NCBI GenBank assembly: GCA_035637115.1
Contig: DASPXV010000091.1
Span: 1-64,000, forward strand
Reading direction: 5' to 3'
Length of the DNA: 64,000 nt
Source of the DNA: JAICSD01 sp035637115
GTDB lineage: Bacteria > Acidobacteriota > Vicinamibacteria > Vicinamibacterales > 2-12-FULL-66-21
In this document: in pieces, positions 24,644-32,993 of the stretch
Numbering within the stretch: the first letter of the stretch is position 1
Layout: each line of letters opens with the position of its first letter
Program-made: the position numbers and the translations under genes
Notes under the pieces: model-generated
Told to the model about the DNA's origin: nothing
What the model saw: the letters and a program-made list of their open reading frames with translations, nothing else
Database searches by the model: none

Positions 24644-25321
24644 GTGCGCATCCTCGTCGTCGAAGACGACCGCAAGGTCGCGAGCTTCATTCACGACGGG
24701 CTCGTGCAGGAAGGTTACGCCGTGGACGTCCTGCACGACGGCTCGCAGGCCGGCGAGCAGGCGCAGGTGTACGACTACGACGCCGTCGTCCTTGACCTCA
24801 TGCTGCCCGGGCGTTCCGGCTTCCAGGTCCTTCGCGACATCCGCGCACGCAAGTCCGCACTTCCTGTGCTGATCCTCACGGCCAAGGATTCGCTCGACGA
24901 TCGCGTCACCGGGCTCGATGCCGGCGCCGACGACTACATGGTCAAGCCGTTCGCGCTCGCGGAGCTCGCGGCGCGCCTGCGCGCCGTGCTCCGGCGTGGC
25001 AGTGCGCGGGACGTGGTGCTCCGCGTCGGAGATCTCGAGGTGGACACCATCCGGCGAGCGGTGCGCCGCGGCGGCAAATCCATCGAGCTGAAGCCGAAGG
25101 AATACGCGCTCCTCGAGTTCCTCATCAGAAACAGCGACCGTCCGGTCACGAAGTCCCTGCTGATCGAGCACGTGTGGAACATCCATTTCGACAGCGTCAG
25201 CAACGTGGTCGAAGTCCACGTGAACGCGTTGCGCAACAAAATCGACCGCGGATTCTCCCGGCCGCTCATCCACACGATTCGCGGCGTCGGCTACATGCTC
25301 AGCGCCGCGCCGCCCGCCTGA
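24644..25321 (+). CDS. OmpR/PhoB-family response regulator
   Basis: A 225-aa regulator: receiver domain with the acidic pocket (VVEDD), phosphorylatable Asp in VVLDLMLPGRSG and Lys in MVKPFAL, then a winged-helix DNA-binding domain (LKPKEYALLEFLIRNSDRPV; HTIRGVGYML at the end). The GTG at 24644 is chosen because VRILVVEDD is the normal N-terminus. It is followed 4 bp later by its sensor kinase. The pair resembles CusRS/CopRS-like metal or envelope regulators. Confidence 0.94.
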   Translation: MRILVVEDDRKVASFIHDGLVQEGYAVDVLHDGSQAGEQAQVYDYDAVVLDLMLPGRSGFQVLRDIRARKSALPVLILTAKDSLDDRVTGLDAGADDYMVKPFALAELAARLRAVLRRGSARDVVLRVGDLEVDTIRRAVRRGGKSIELKPKEYALLEFLIRNSDRPVTKSLLIEHVWNIHFDSVSNVVEVHVNALRNKIDRGFSRPLIHTIRGVGYMLSAAPPA

Positions 25322-25325
25322 CGCC

Positions 25326-26720
25326 ATGCCGCTGGCCCTTCGCACACGGCTGACCGTCTTCTACACGGCCGTGTTCGGCGTGCTCTTGACCGCGCTGGCC
25401 GCGGTTTCGTACCGCGCGCTCGCGCAGCAGCTCGACTCCGATGCGACGAACAGCCTGACCGAACTGACGAATGGATTGCACGGCTACCTGCGCGTGGACG
25501 ATGGGAAGCCGGACTTCGTGTTCGACCCGAACGACCCCGACGAGTCCGCTTTCGTCAAACGCGCGACGCGCTATTACCAGATCTATGACGGCGCCACGGG
25601 CGCACTGCTCGCGCAGTCCGAAGCCATGGAGCCTCTGGGCCTGACGTTCGCACCCGCCGAAGTGAAATCCTTCCGCGACCAGCCGAGCCTGCACGACATC
25701 GAGACGGACTACGGTCGAATCCGTCTGACGAACAGCGTCATCGAAGTCGGGCGGCAGACGTATCTGCTCCAGGTCGGCACGTCGCTGGCGGGAATGGACA
25801 CGGCACTGAACAAGTTCCTGCGCCTGCTGCTGTGGGGCGTTCCGGCGGGCCTGGTGATCGCGGTGCTCGCGGGGGGCTGGATGGCGCGCGTCGCACTGGC
25901 ACCGCTCGCGCGGCTCGCCCAGGCCGCGCGCGGGATCGATGCGGTCAACCTGCGGCAACGGCTGCCGGTCCGCGGCACGCGCGATGGACTGGACGACGTG
26001 GCGATTGCGTTCAATGACACGCTGGCGCGCGTCGACGCGGTGGTCAGCGAAATGCGGCAGTTCAGCACGGCGCTCGCGCACGAGCTGCGGACGCCAATCG
26101 CCGCGTTGCGCGGAGAAATCGAGCTGGCGGCAATGAAGCCGGGCGTGCCCGAGGATGCGCGCGCGGCCGCGGCGAGCCAGCTCGAAGAGCTCGACAAACT
26201 GAAACGCACGATCGATCAGCTCCTGACGCTGGCGCGCGCCGAGTCCGGACAGATCCCGTTGAACAGCGAACGCGTGGAGCTTGCGCCGCTGGTCGAATCC
26301 ATCGTCGACCAGCTCGAGCCGGTCGCGCATGCGCAGGGGCTGACGCTCGAGTCAGACCTGAAAGCGCGGCCGACCGTCGAAGGAGACGCGGAGTGGCTCG
26401 AGCGTCTCCTCCTGAACCTCCTCGACAATGCGTTCAAGTTCACGCCTCGCGGAGGTGCGGTCGTGGTCCGTGTGGATGAGCTGGAGGGACAATCACGGCT
26501 CGAAGTGCGGGACACGGGCATCGGCATGCCGGCGGACGTCGTTCCTCATGTGTTCGAGCGGTTTTACCGAGCGGATCCGGCCCGCTCGTCAAGTGCGCTG
26601 GGGGCCGGCCTCGGACTCAGCCTGGTCAAATGGATCGTCGATCGACACCACGGCTCCGTCAGCGTCACAAGCGAGCCCGGCCGTGGCTCCGTCTTCGCCG
26701 TGCACATTAAGAAGATTTAA
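25326..26720 (+). CDS. sensor histidine kinase, CusS-like
   Basis: A 464-aa membrane kinase: transmembrane helix at about residues 9-30, periplasmic sensor of about 130 residues, second helix at about 170-190 (GVPAGLVIAVLAGGWMA), HAMP domain, HisKA with His in FSTALAHELRTPIAAL, and HATPase with N box LLLNLLDNAFKFTP, G1 DTGIGMP and G2 GAGLGLSLV. The overall layout matches heavy-metal sensor kinases, but no metal-efflux genes lie nearby, so the signal is unknown. Confidence 0.92.
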   Translation: MPLALRTRLTVFYTAVFGVLLTALAAVSYRALAQQLDSDATNSLTELTNGLHGYLRVDDGKPDFVFDPNDPDESAFVKRATRYYQIYDGATGALLAQSEAMEPLGLTFAPAEVKSFRDQPSLHDIETDYGRIRLTNSVIEVGRQTYLLQVGTSLAGMDTALNKFLRLLLWGVPAGLVIAVLAGGWMARVALAPLARLAQAARGIDAVNLRQRLPVRGTRDGLDDVAIAFNDTLARVDAVVSEMRQFSTALAHELRTPIAALRGEIELAAMKPGVPEDARAAAASQLEELDKLKRTIDQLLTLARAESGQIPLNSERVELAPLVESIVDQLEPVAHAQGLTLESDLKARPTVEGDAEWLERLLLNLLDNAFKFTPRGGAVVVRVDELEGQSRLEVRDTGIGMPADVVPHVFERFYRADPARSSSALGAGLGLSLVKWIVDRHHGSVSVTSEPGRGSVFAVHIKKI

Positions 26721-26800
26721 CCCCCGCTTCATCAAGCGATCATCTCTGTCCGCTGGAATGGGTCGGCGCGCAATGACGCGCGTGACCAGGAGGCAAACAG

Positions 26801-27151
26801 ATGCGCATCCTCAAGGCGACGGCTCTCGTCGCGATGCTCGCGATCGTTCCGGCGATGGCGTACGGCCAGGCCGGAACGGCAAAGAAAACGGCCCCGGCGG
26901 CCAAGAAGTCAGCGGCGGTGGCGAGCCACACGACCGCGGGCACTGTGAAGTCGTCGAGCGACACGTCGCTCGTAATCACAAAGGGCGGCAAGGACCAGAC
27001 CTTCACCCTCAACTCGGCGACCGAAAAGACCGGCACGATCGAGAACGGCGCGCACGTGACGGTGCACTACACGATGGACGGCAAGAACATGGTTGCGACC
27101 GCCGTGACGGTACGGCCCGTGAAGCCCAAGACGCCGAAGGGCAAGAAGTAA
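26801..27151 (+). CDS. small exported protein, DUF5666-like
   Basis: A 116-aa protein with a signal peptide (MRILKATALVAMLAIVPAMA, cleaved before YGQ), a Lys/Ala linker and a small beta domain (TAGTVKSSSDTSLVI; VTVHYTMDGKNMVATAVTV) of the kind seen in DUF5666-like OB-fold proteins, ending in a Lys-rich tail. CAGGAGG lies about 7 bp upstream of the ATG. It is downstream of the sensor kinase by 80 bp. Function unknown. Confidence 0.75.
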   Translation: MRILKATALVAMLAIVPAMAYGQAGTAKKTAPAAKKSAAVASHTTAGTVKSSSDTSLVITKGGKDQTFTLNSATEKTGTIENGAHVTVHYTMDGKNMVATAVTVRPVKPKTPKGKK

Positions 27152-27159
27152 GACGCCCG

Positions 27160-28404
27160 CTAGGCGCCCGGCCGGGGGACTCCCTCCGCGCCTCCGGCCG
27201 GGTTCTTGAAATACTTGTCGAGGAATTTCAGGAAGGCCTGCCAGTCCGCGGATGTCGCTGCGTGCGGCCCCGTGTGATAGTGCCAGCCAAGATCGCCGTC
27301 GATGACCGGCGTGTCGAGCGGCGGCAGCGTGCTCGCGCCAACGTCCTTCTTGCCTAGCAGACGATACACAGGACCCGCGGCCACCTCCGCCAGGAACTCG
27401 CCGACGGGATCGGCCCACTGATCGGCCGTGCCGCCCGTCACGAACACGGGACGCGGCGCGCTCAAAGCAATGAGCATGTGGCCGTCGACCGGCATGTCGT
27501 TCCAGCGCCCCGCCCATTGCTGGAAGTTACCCGCGAACCAGTACGGAAAATTCTGCGCCATGTCGTCGACCGTCTCGCCGAAATCCCTGCGCGACAACGC
27601 GGCTCCCATCTCGCCCGGGCAACTCGCATAGATCGCCGCGATCCGCTCGTCGAGCGCGGACGCCCATAGCGCCGCCTTTCCGAGGCGCGAATGCCCGAAC
27701 AGCGCGATCCGTTTTCCATCGACGGCCTTGTCCGACTGCAGGTAATCGATGATGCGACTCGCGCCCCATGCCCACGCGCCGATCGCGCCCCATCCATCCG
27801 GCCCGGGCGCAGTCGCCGCAGTCGCGCCGATCACGCCCTCGTCGAACGTATTGATGCGATCGGGTTGAATATCCAGGTACCCGGCCTTCGCGTATCCCCA
27901 GCCACGACGGAGGATTTCGTCGGCGACAGGTGGATCCGCAACCGGTGTTCCACCGCCACCGAAGCCGAGGAGCAGGATCACCGGCACGGGCCTCGTCGCG
28001 TTGGCCGGAAGATTCAGCGTGAGGTTGATGCGCGATGTCTTTGCGCCGGTACCAAACGTACCGACGACAAGCTTCTTTGGACCGTGGTCTTCCGTCACCA
28101 GCCAGGAAACGCGCGGCGTCGATGCGGGCGTGCGGCCGAAGATGTCGCGTTCGTAAATGCGAATCAACTCGGGGCGGCGCTGCTGCATCCATTCGCGCGC
28201 GGTGCTGACGCGATGGCCATCGGGGAGCACGAGCGGATCCGGCAGCGTGTACGGCGGCAGCTTCGATTCATCGTAGTTGGACACGTGGCCGGTCTTGACG
28301 GCGCGCCGGAGCGGATTGCCGTTCGCGTCGCGCGTCGGGAGCGGCGCAGGCTGCTGCGAGAGGACGTAGGCGAGCGCCAGGGAGAACGAAAGGAATCGCA
28401 GCAT
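27160..28404 (-). CDS. CE15-type glucuronoyl esterase
   Basis: A 414-aa exported alpha/beta hydrolase. The catalytic Ser sits in GHSRLGKAALW, the pattern (GxSRxGK) characteristic of carbohydrate esterase family 15, and the catalytic His is probably in WHYHTGPHAAT near the C-terminus. CE15 enzymes cleave lignin-glucuronoxylan ester links. The N-terminus has a short hydrophobic signal (FLSFSLALAYVLS). It is convergent with the small exported protein, with only 8 bp between stops. No other plant-polysaccharide genes lie beside it. Confidence 0.88.
   Translation of the reverse strand: MLRFLSFSLALAYVLSQQPAPLPTRDANGNPLRRAVKTGHVSNYDESKLPPYTLPDPLVLPDGHRVSTAREWMQQRRPELIRIYERDIFGRTPASTPRVSWLVTEDHGPKKLVVGTFGTGAKTSRINLTLNLPANATRPVPVILLLGFGGGGTPVADPPVADEILRRGWGYAKAGYLDIQPDRINTFDEGVIGATAATAPGPDGWGAIGAWAWGASRIIDYLQSDKAVDGKRIALFGHSRLGKAALWASALDERIAAIYASCPGEMGAALSRRDFGETVDDMAQNFPYWFAGNFQQWAGRWNDMPVDGHMLIALSAPRPVFVTGGTADQWADPVGEFLAEVAAGPVYRLLGKKDVGASTLPPLDTPVIDGDLGWHYHTGPHAATSADWQAFLKFLDKYFKNPAGGAEGVPRPGA
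27167..27202. terminator. inverted repeat at convergent gene ends
   Basis: CCCGGCCGG (27167-27175) and CCGGCCGGG (27194-27202) form a 9-bp perfect stem with an 18-nt loop, within the last codons of the esterase gene and just past the stop of the convergent gene. It could end transcription from both sides, but no U tract follows. Confidence 0.35.
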
Positions 28405-28407
28405 AGC

Positions 28408-28426
28408 GGGGCGTATTCTACGCCCC
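28408..28426. promoter_or_regulatory. perfect inverted repeat just upstream of the esterase start
   Basis: GGGGCGTA-TTC-TACGCCCC: an 8-bp perfect stem with a three-base loop, ending 4 bp before the esterase ATG at 28404. As DNA it could be an operator; as RNA it would occupy the ribosome binding region. Confidence 0.4.
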
Positions 28427-28567
28427 TCGACGCATTACACAATCGTCACCGCGACTGCCAAATTGTTTGCGCCTCTCGGCGGGATCCGGCGCAAGTGACT
28501 GACAGGGCGCTTGCGGGCGCCGGTCCCCGCTTTGCAAAGTTGAGGACCCTTTTTGCCAAGGCCTGAC

Positions 28568-30052
28568 ATGGACTTCCGTGAATACGCGGCAAAAGAAGCG
28601 GCAGAGCTCGTTGCGCGGCTGACAAAAGCCGCGTCAACCGAGGCGGAGCATGCCGCGAAGAGTGTCGCCGACGAGGCGCAGAAGACGGCCGAGGGCCTGC
28701 GCGCGGAGCTCCAGGCGGCGGTCAAGCAGAAGATGGCGCTTGCCGCGTCCGTCAAGGAAGCGCAGGCGCAGGCGGAAACAGTACGCGGCGAGCTGAAAAC
28801 CGCAACGGACCGCGGCGAGACCGTCAGCCGGCAACTCGGCGAGGCGCGTAAGACCAACGAACAACTGGAAAAGACGCGCGATCAGCTGACCGCGGCGCGC
28901 GACGAACAGACCCGCGCCAGAACGTCCGCCGAAGCGGACCTGCGCAAGGCCCGCGAAGCGAACGAGATCGTACGCGTCGAACTTGCTACCACGATCAAGA
29001 GGCTCGAGAAGGCGATCGCCGACAAGGCGGTGATGGAAGAAGCCGCCAGCATCGCGCACAGCCAGAGCGAGGCCGCCGAAGCCAAGCTGCTCGCGGTCAC
29101 CGATCTGTTCAAGCACAGCGCCGCGCGCGTGAAAGTCCTCGAACGCACCCACGAAGATCACGAATGCATCGTCCGTGAACTCGAGGCCCGCGTGCAGAGT
29201 GCCCCTGCGGCCGCTGCGGCCGCGCCCGCAGCGGGCACCGTGTCTCTGGCGATCATCGACGAGATGCTCGCCACCTTCAACGCCCTCGGCGGCGCAACGA
29301 CGATCTCCGACGTGCTCACGACGTTCGTCGAACAGCTCGCGGCGCAATTCCCGCGCGTTGCGCTCTTCCGCGTCAAGAAGAGTCATCTGCAGGGGGAACA
29401 CCAGATCGGCTTCGACCTCAAGACCGACATTGCGAAGGTCGTGATGCCGCTCGGCATGGACTCGCTCCTCTCGCGCGCTGCCAGCACCGGACAGATCCAG
29501 CGTCTGAGCGCCGAGGAGTTGAAGGACAGCAGTCGCGCTCCCTTCAGCGGCTCGCCGGCGTGCGCGCTGGCGGTGCCGATCGTCGTGTCTGGCGAGACGC
29601 TGGGCATCATCTACGCGGACGACGCGGGCGCGGCGAAGCAGAAAGGGCGCGCGAGCGCCGACGCCGCGGGGATGCGCGTCGCGGAGGCGATGCAGCATCA
29701 CGCCGTGGCGCTCCTGATGCGCATGACCAACGAACTGAAAATGCGCGCCGAGCTCCAGACCTACGCGCGGTCGCTGCTTCACGAAATCCAGCAGATGTAC
29801 ACGGCGGACGAACAGGCGGGAAAGCCCGCTGATGAACTCAGCGGGCGTCTGAAGGGCAATCTGGATTACGCGCGCAGCATCTTCGAGAGCCGCGTTGCGC
29901 TCGAAGGGGGTGACGTGGCGGCCCTCCTGGACGACGAGCTGGCCGCACTGATCGAATCGGAGCACGGCACGCAGTTCGGCCGCGACCTCGCCGCCGCGGC
30001 GGGCCGTCCTGAGCTCGCGTCCGGCGCCCGCAACGCCGCCGAAGCGTCCTAG
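28568..30052 (+). CDS. coiled-coil protein with GAF domain
   Basis: A 494-aa cytoplasmic protein. The first 210 residues form a long Ala/Glu/Lys/Gln-rich coiled coil (many a/d heptads). After an Ala/Pro linker comes a GAF domain (about residues 225-385, with SDVLTTFVEQLAAQFPRVAL and PIVVSGETLGIIYADD), then a helical C-terminus. It has no kinase or output domain, so it may be a scaffold or signal-binding adaptor; the ligand is unknown. The ATG at 28568 starts the clean MDFREY N-terminus. The TAG stop lies in the CTAG that borders the mobile element downstream. Confidence 0.75.
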   Translation: MDFREYAAKEAAELVARLTKAASTEAEHAAKSVADEAQKTAEGLRAELQAAVKQKMALAASVKEAQAQAETVRGELKTATDRGETVSRQLGEARKTNEQLEKTRDQLTAARDEQTRARTSAEADLRKAREANEIVRVELATTIKRLEKAIADKAVMEEAASIAHSQSEAAEAKLLAVTDLFKHSAARVKVLERTHEDHECIVRELEARVQSAPAAAAAAPAAGTVSLAIIDEMLATFNALGGATTISDVLTTFVEQLAAQFPRVALFRVKKSHLQGEHQIGFDLKTDIAKVVMPLGMDSLLSRAASTGQIQRLSAEELKDSSRAPFSGSPACALAVPIVVSGETLGIIYADDAGAAKQKGRASADAAGMRVAEAMQHHAVALLMRMTNELKMRAELQTYARSLLHEIQQMYTADEQAGKPADELSGRLKGNLDYARSIFESRVALEGGDVAALLDDELAALIESEHGTQFGRDLAAAAGRPELASGARNAAEAS

Positions 30053-30214
30053 CAGCCCGTGGTGAAAGTCTGGCGTTGCACCGAGACGGGCGAGGCGCCC
30101 CGCTGGCAAGGCGCGACGACCGAGAATACCGGGAGTATTTGAGCGAGGAGCAACGCAGCCGGCGGGGATGCATCGGCCGTCGAATGCAGCCAGCCTTTCA
30201 CCACGGGCTGCTAG
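30049..30214. mobile_element. miniature inverted-repeat element, IS5-like
   Basis: A short non-coding element with near-perfect terminal inverted repeats: 30050-30067 (TAGCAGCCCGTGGTGAAA) is exactly complementary to 30196-30213, and the match extends to about 25 bp with one mismatch. CTAG occurs at both outer ends (30049-30052 and 30211-30214), as expected for a 4-bp target duplication of the kind made by IS5-type transposases. No transposase is encoded within the roughly 158-bp interior. It therefore looks like a MITE mobilised in trans. Confidence 0.8.
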
Positions 30215-30217
30215 GCT

Positions 30218-30715
30218 TTACTTCAAGAATCGATAGGTCCGGCTGGCGTCGAGAAGCCGGCGGTGGCCACCGACGTACTCGGTTCGTGCCGCTTCGCGCG
30301 ACGTCGCCGCGTAAGGATTTGAATTATCCAGAATGCGCACCAGGTAGAACGCCTGGTAATGACTGACGGCGTTGTGCATGTCGACGTTGAGGTCCATCAG
30401 CGTCCGGTCATTCCATCGCTCCAGGAGCTGCCTTCCCCCGGCCGCGTTCATCAGTGCTATGACGCGCCTCAGCGTCGTCTGGCCGTCCGCCCTCGCCTGC
30501 TTGTCGCCCGCCAGCGCGGCCTCGGTCTGCCGATCGAGCTCCTCGAGCGCAGTGACGATCTCACCCGCACACGGGACATACTGCGCGCGCGGGACTTCGC
30601 CGTCCTTGTAAGGAAGGTTGCGGCACGCGCTGCTCTCGGCGATCACCTGGGTGCATCCGATGCCGGCGGCCATCGAGACGCTGGCGATCACTGCGGCGAT
30701 GTATCTGGTTCGCAT
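30218..30715 (-). CDS. putative lipoprotein of unknown function
   Basis: A 165-aa protein with a lipoprotein signal peptide (hydrophobic IAAVIASVSMAAGIGC, lipobox cysteine near residue 21). The mature part is mostly helical, with LRRVIALMNAAGGRQLLERW and a motif around DLNVDMHNAVSHYQAFYLVR. I do not recognise it. The ATG at 30715 is preferred over a longer frame because it starts the signal peptide. The stop lies only 4 bp from the mobile element. Confidence 0.7.
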   Translation of the reverse strand: MRTRYIAAVIASVSMAAGIGCTQVIAESSACRNLPYKDGEVPRAQYVPCAGEIVTALEELDRQTEAALAGDKQARADGQTTLRRVIALMNAAGGRQLLERWNDRTLMDLNVDMHNAVSHYQAFYLVRILDNSNPYAATSREAARTEYVGGHRRLLDASRTYRFLK

Positions 30716-30816
30716 GGCTGACGCTCCGCGGCGAATCGCGCAAACGCCGGGCCAATGCGAACGCGCCGCCGACCGCGCCTTTCCGCGCAAGAGTCCCGGC
30801 GTCGATTGCAGATCGG

Positions 30817-31506
30817 TCAGCGATCCAACGGATTCCGCACGGTTCCATCCCACCACTTCGACAAGGAGTGCTCCGCCACACGCGGGCGGTCCGCGTAGTG
30901 CGAGGTGTCGTTGAACAGCATCAGGCGTGCCCTGACGGACTCCCTGACGTCCACGACGTTGAGGCAGGCCGGCGATTGCTCGAGGCGATCGCGATAGCTG
31001 CGCGCATCGAAGCCCAGAAGGCTGCTGAGGATCAGCCGCAGCGTCGCCTTATGCGAGACGATCAGCACCTGCCCGCCTGGATGCGCCGTCACGACTTCGC
31101 GGACGACGGGAAGCGCCCGCGCGAGCACTGCCACGCCGGATTCCCCCCCTTCAGGTGCGAACGTGAACGGGTCCGCCTCCCATGCGGCGTACTCGTCGCC
31201 GAACTGCCGCTCGACGTCTTCGCGCTTCATGCCTTCCCAGTGGCCATGGCCGATTTCCCGAAGGCCGTCGCGGATCACGGGCTCGAGCCGGCAGTGCCGG
31301 CCGACGAGACGTGCGGTTTCAAGCGCGCGCGAAAGCGGACTCGAATAGATGGCCGTGATGTTCTGAGCAGACAGTCGATCGCCCAGGCGCTCTGCCTGCC
31401 AGCATCCTTCGTCCGACAAGTCCGCGCCGGATGATCCAGAGAATCGATCTTCCTGCGTTGCTGTCGTCGCGCCATGCCGCACGAGCAGCAGCCGTGTCAC
31501 CATCAT
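30817..31506 (-). CDS. histidine phosphatase family protein
   Basis: A 229-aa phosphatase of the phosphoglycerate mutase-like superfamily. The phospho-acceptor His is in LLLVRHGATT, the second arginine in YSSPLSRALETA, the acid residue in LREIGHGHWEG, and the second His in VLIVSHKATLRLIL. This spacing fits the small-molecule phosphatase branch (CobC/GpmB-like). The substrate cannot be told from sequence. Starts at 31506 or 31503 are equally possible. Confidence 0.9.
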   Translation of the reverse strand: MMVTRLLLVRHGATTATQEDRFSGSSGADLSDEGCWQAERLGDRLSAQNITAIYSSPLSRALETARLVGRHCRLEPVIRDGLREIGHGHWEGMKREDVERQFGDEYAAWEADPFTFAPEGGESGVAVLARALPVVREVVTAHPGGQVLIVSHKATLRLILSSLLGFDARSYRDRLEQSPACLNVVDVRESVRARLMLFNDTSHYADRPRVAEHSLSKWWDGTVRNPLDR

Positions 31507-31605
31507 GACGACCAAGATATCTTAGAGGCCAGCCGGTTCGCTTGCTCCGGCGCCCCGGGCAGCATCACAGTCGGCCGGTCTTTCCCGTTATACCTGGCAC
31601 CGGAC

Positions 31606-31920
31606 ATGACAGGCCTCGCGCGCGCCCTCTTGTTAACGTCATTCGTGATGGTCTCAGCCGGATCGCTGCAGGTCCGCGGCATCGATGGAGCTGCGCTGCG
31701 TCCTCTGGAGCCGGCGGGCGTGGCGAACGTGCTGTTGTTCGTCGCGACCGACTGCCCTGTCGCGAATACAGACGCGCCTGAGATTCAGCATATCTGCGCC
31801 GCATATGCCGGCCGCGGCGTCAGCTGCACGCTGATTTACGAACCGGCGGACGTCCAGCCGGACGCCGTGCGCCAGCATCTGCAGGACTACCGTTACCGCG
31901 GCATTCGGGACGTTGAAGCG
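31606..31920 (+). pseudogene. truncated redoxin/thioredoxin-like gene
   Basis: The first about 100 residues form a signal peptide (LARALLLTSFVMVSAGS) and the N-terminal half of a redoxin-like domain (VLLFVATDCPVANTDAPEI, then AVRQHLQDYRYRGI). After this the frame turns into unrelated Arg/Ser-rich sequence that runs antisense into the MlaF-like gene and stops at 32163. The expected C-terminal half is missing. I infer a 3' truncation, probably inactivating. Confidence 0.7.
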
Positions 31921-31964
31921 GTACCTGGATCAGAAGGGGCGCGGCCGCGGCGCGCAATAATCCG

Positions 31965-32783
31965 CTACCAGGGGGGAAGCGTGCGATATAAAAATCGCTG
32001 CAAGTACGCGTCCTGCGATGCGAGCAGCTCCGACGCGCTGCCGTGGAACTTGATGGTCCCTTCGTGCAGGACCATGAAGTCCGCATGCGATGATTCCGTC
32101 CCGTCCGCGCTGATGACTTCGACCTTGCCGTTATTGTGCACGGTCTTGTGTGTCGCGATGTAGAAAGCATCACGAATCTGCTGCGACACCACCAGCGACG
32201 TCACATCCTGCAGATCCCGAAGCTTGACGATCTCGTCGTCCACTGACGAAGCGATCACCGGATCCAGTCCCGTCGTCGAATCATCGAACAGCAGCAGGCT
32301 GGGTTTCGACGCCATCGCACGCGCGATGCCGACGCGCCGGCGCTGGCCGCCCGATAATGTCGACGGCATGCGGTCGATGAACTCGCTCAGGCCCAGAAAT
32401 GCGAGGACTTCTTCAACACGGGCACGTACGTCCTCGAGCGACATATCGCTTTCCTCGTAGAGGCGATAGCCCACGTTCTCGGCAACCGTCAGCGAGTCGA
32501 ACAGCGCATTCTCCTGGAAGACCATGCCGATATCGGCGCGCATCTTCAGCAGCTCTATTTCCGACATCTCGGTGACCGGCCTGCCGTTGACGAGAATCCT
32601 GCCGGAATCGGGACGCAGCAGCCCGAGAATCAGTTTGAGCACGAGAGATTTTCCTGCGCCGCTCGCGCCGAGCAGGATTCGCATCGATCCCTTCGGCACG
32701 GTGAAGCTCAGGTCGCGAAGGACGACGTGGTCGTCGAAGGCGAGGGAGACGTTCTCAAAGGCGACGGCCGCGGCTGAATCCAT
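31965..32783 (-). CDS. MlaF-like ABC ATPase, altered catalytic residues
   Basis: A 272-aa ATPase related to MlaF of MCE lipid-transport systems. Walker A GASGAGKS, Q-loop MVFQENALFDSLT and signature LSGGQRRRVGIARA are normal. The Walker B region reads LLLFDDSTTGLDP, with Asp where the catalytic Glu is expected, and the switch region reads LVVSQQIRDAF, with Gln in place of the His. No permease (MlaE) or MCE gene lies on either side. It may be slow, regulatory or a subfamily variant; whether it hydrolyses ATP is open. Confidence 0.87.
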   Translation of the reverse strand: MDSAAAVAFENVSLAFDDHVVLRDLSFTVPKGSMRILLGASGAGKSLVLKLILGLLRPDSGRILVNGRPVTEMSEIELLKMRADIGMVFQENALFDSLTVAENVGYRLYEESDMSLEDVRARVEEVLAFLGLSEFIDRMPSTLSGGQRRRVGIARAMASKPSLLLFDDSTTGLDPVIASSVDDEIVKLRDLQDVTSLVVSQQIRDAFYIATHKTVHNNGKVEVISADGTESSHADFMVLHEGTIKFHGSASELLASQDAYLQRFLYRTLPPW

Positions 32784-32993
32784 CGTCCTCTAATTTACTC
32801 TCTCTCTCTGACGCGCACCTGAGGTGTCTTGACGACATCGAGCCCTTGCTGGACAATCTCCAGTAGCGCGCTCTGGGGCGCCTCCTGTCCGCGGCAAGGG
32901 AATCTTCCCACCCACTTCGAAACGGCAGAACAGGCTTCTCGCCTTTCTCCTGCCTGCCCTCAGCGGACGTCAGGCGTACTGGAGGAAGGTGTC

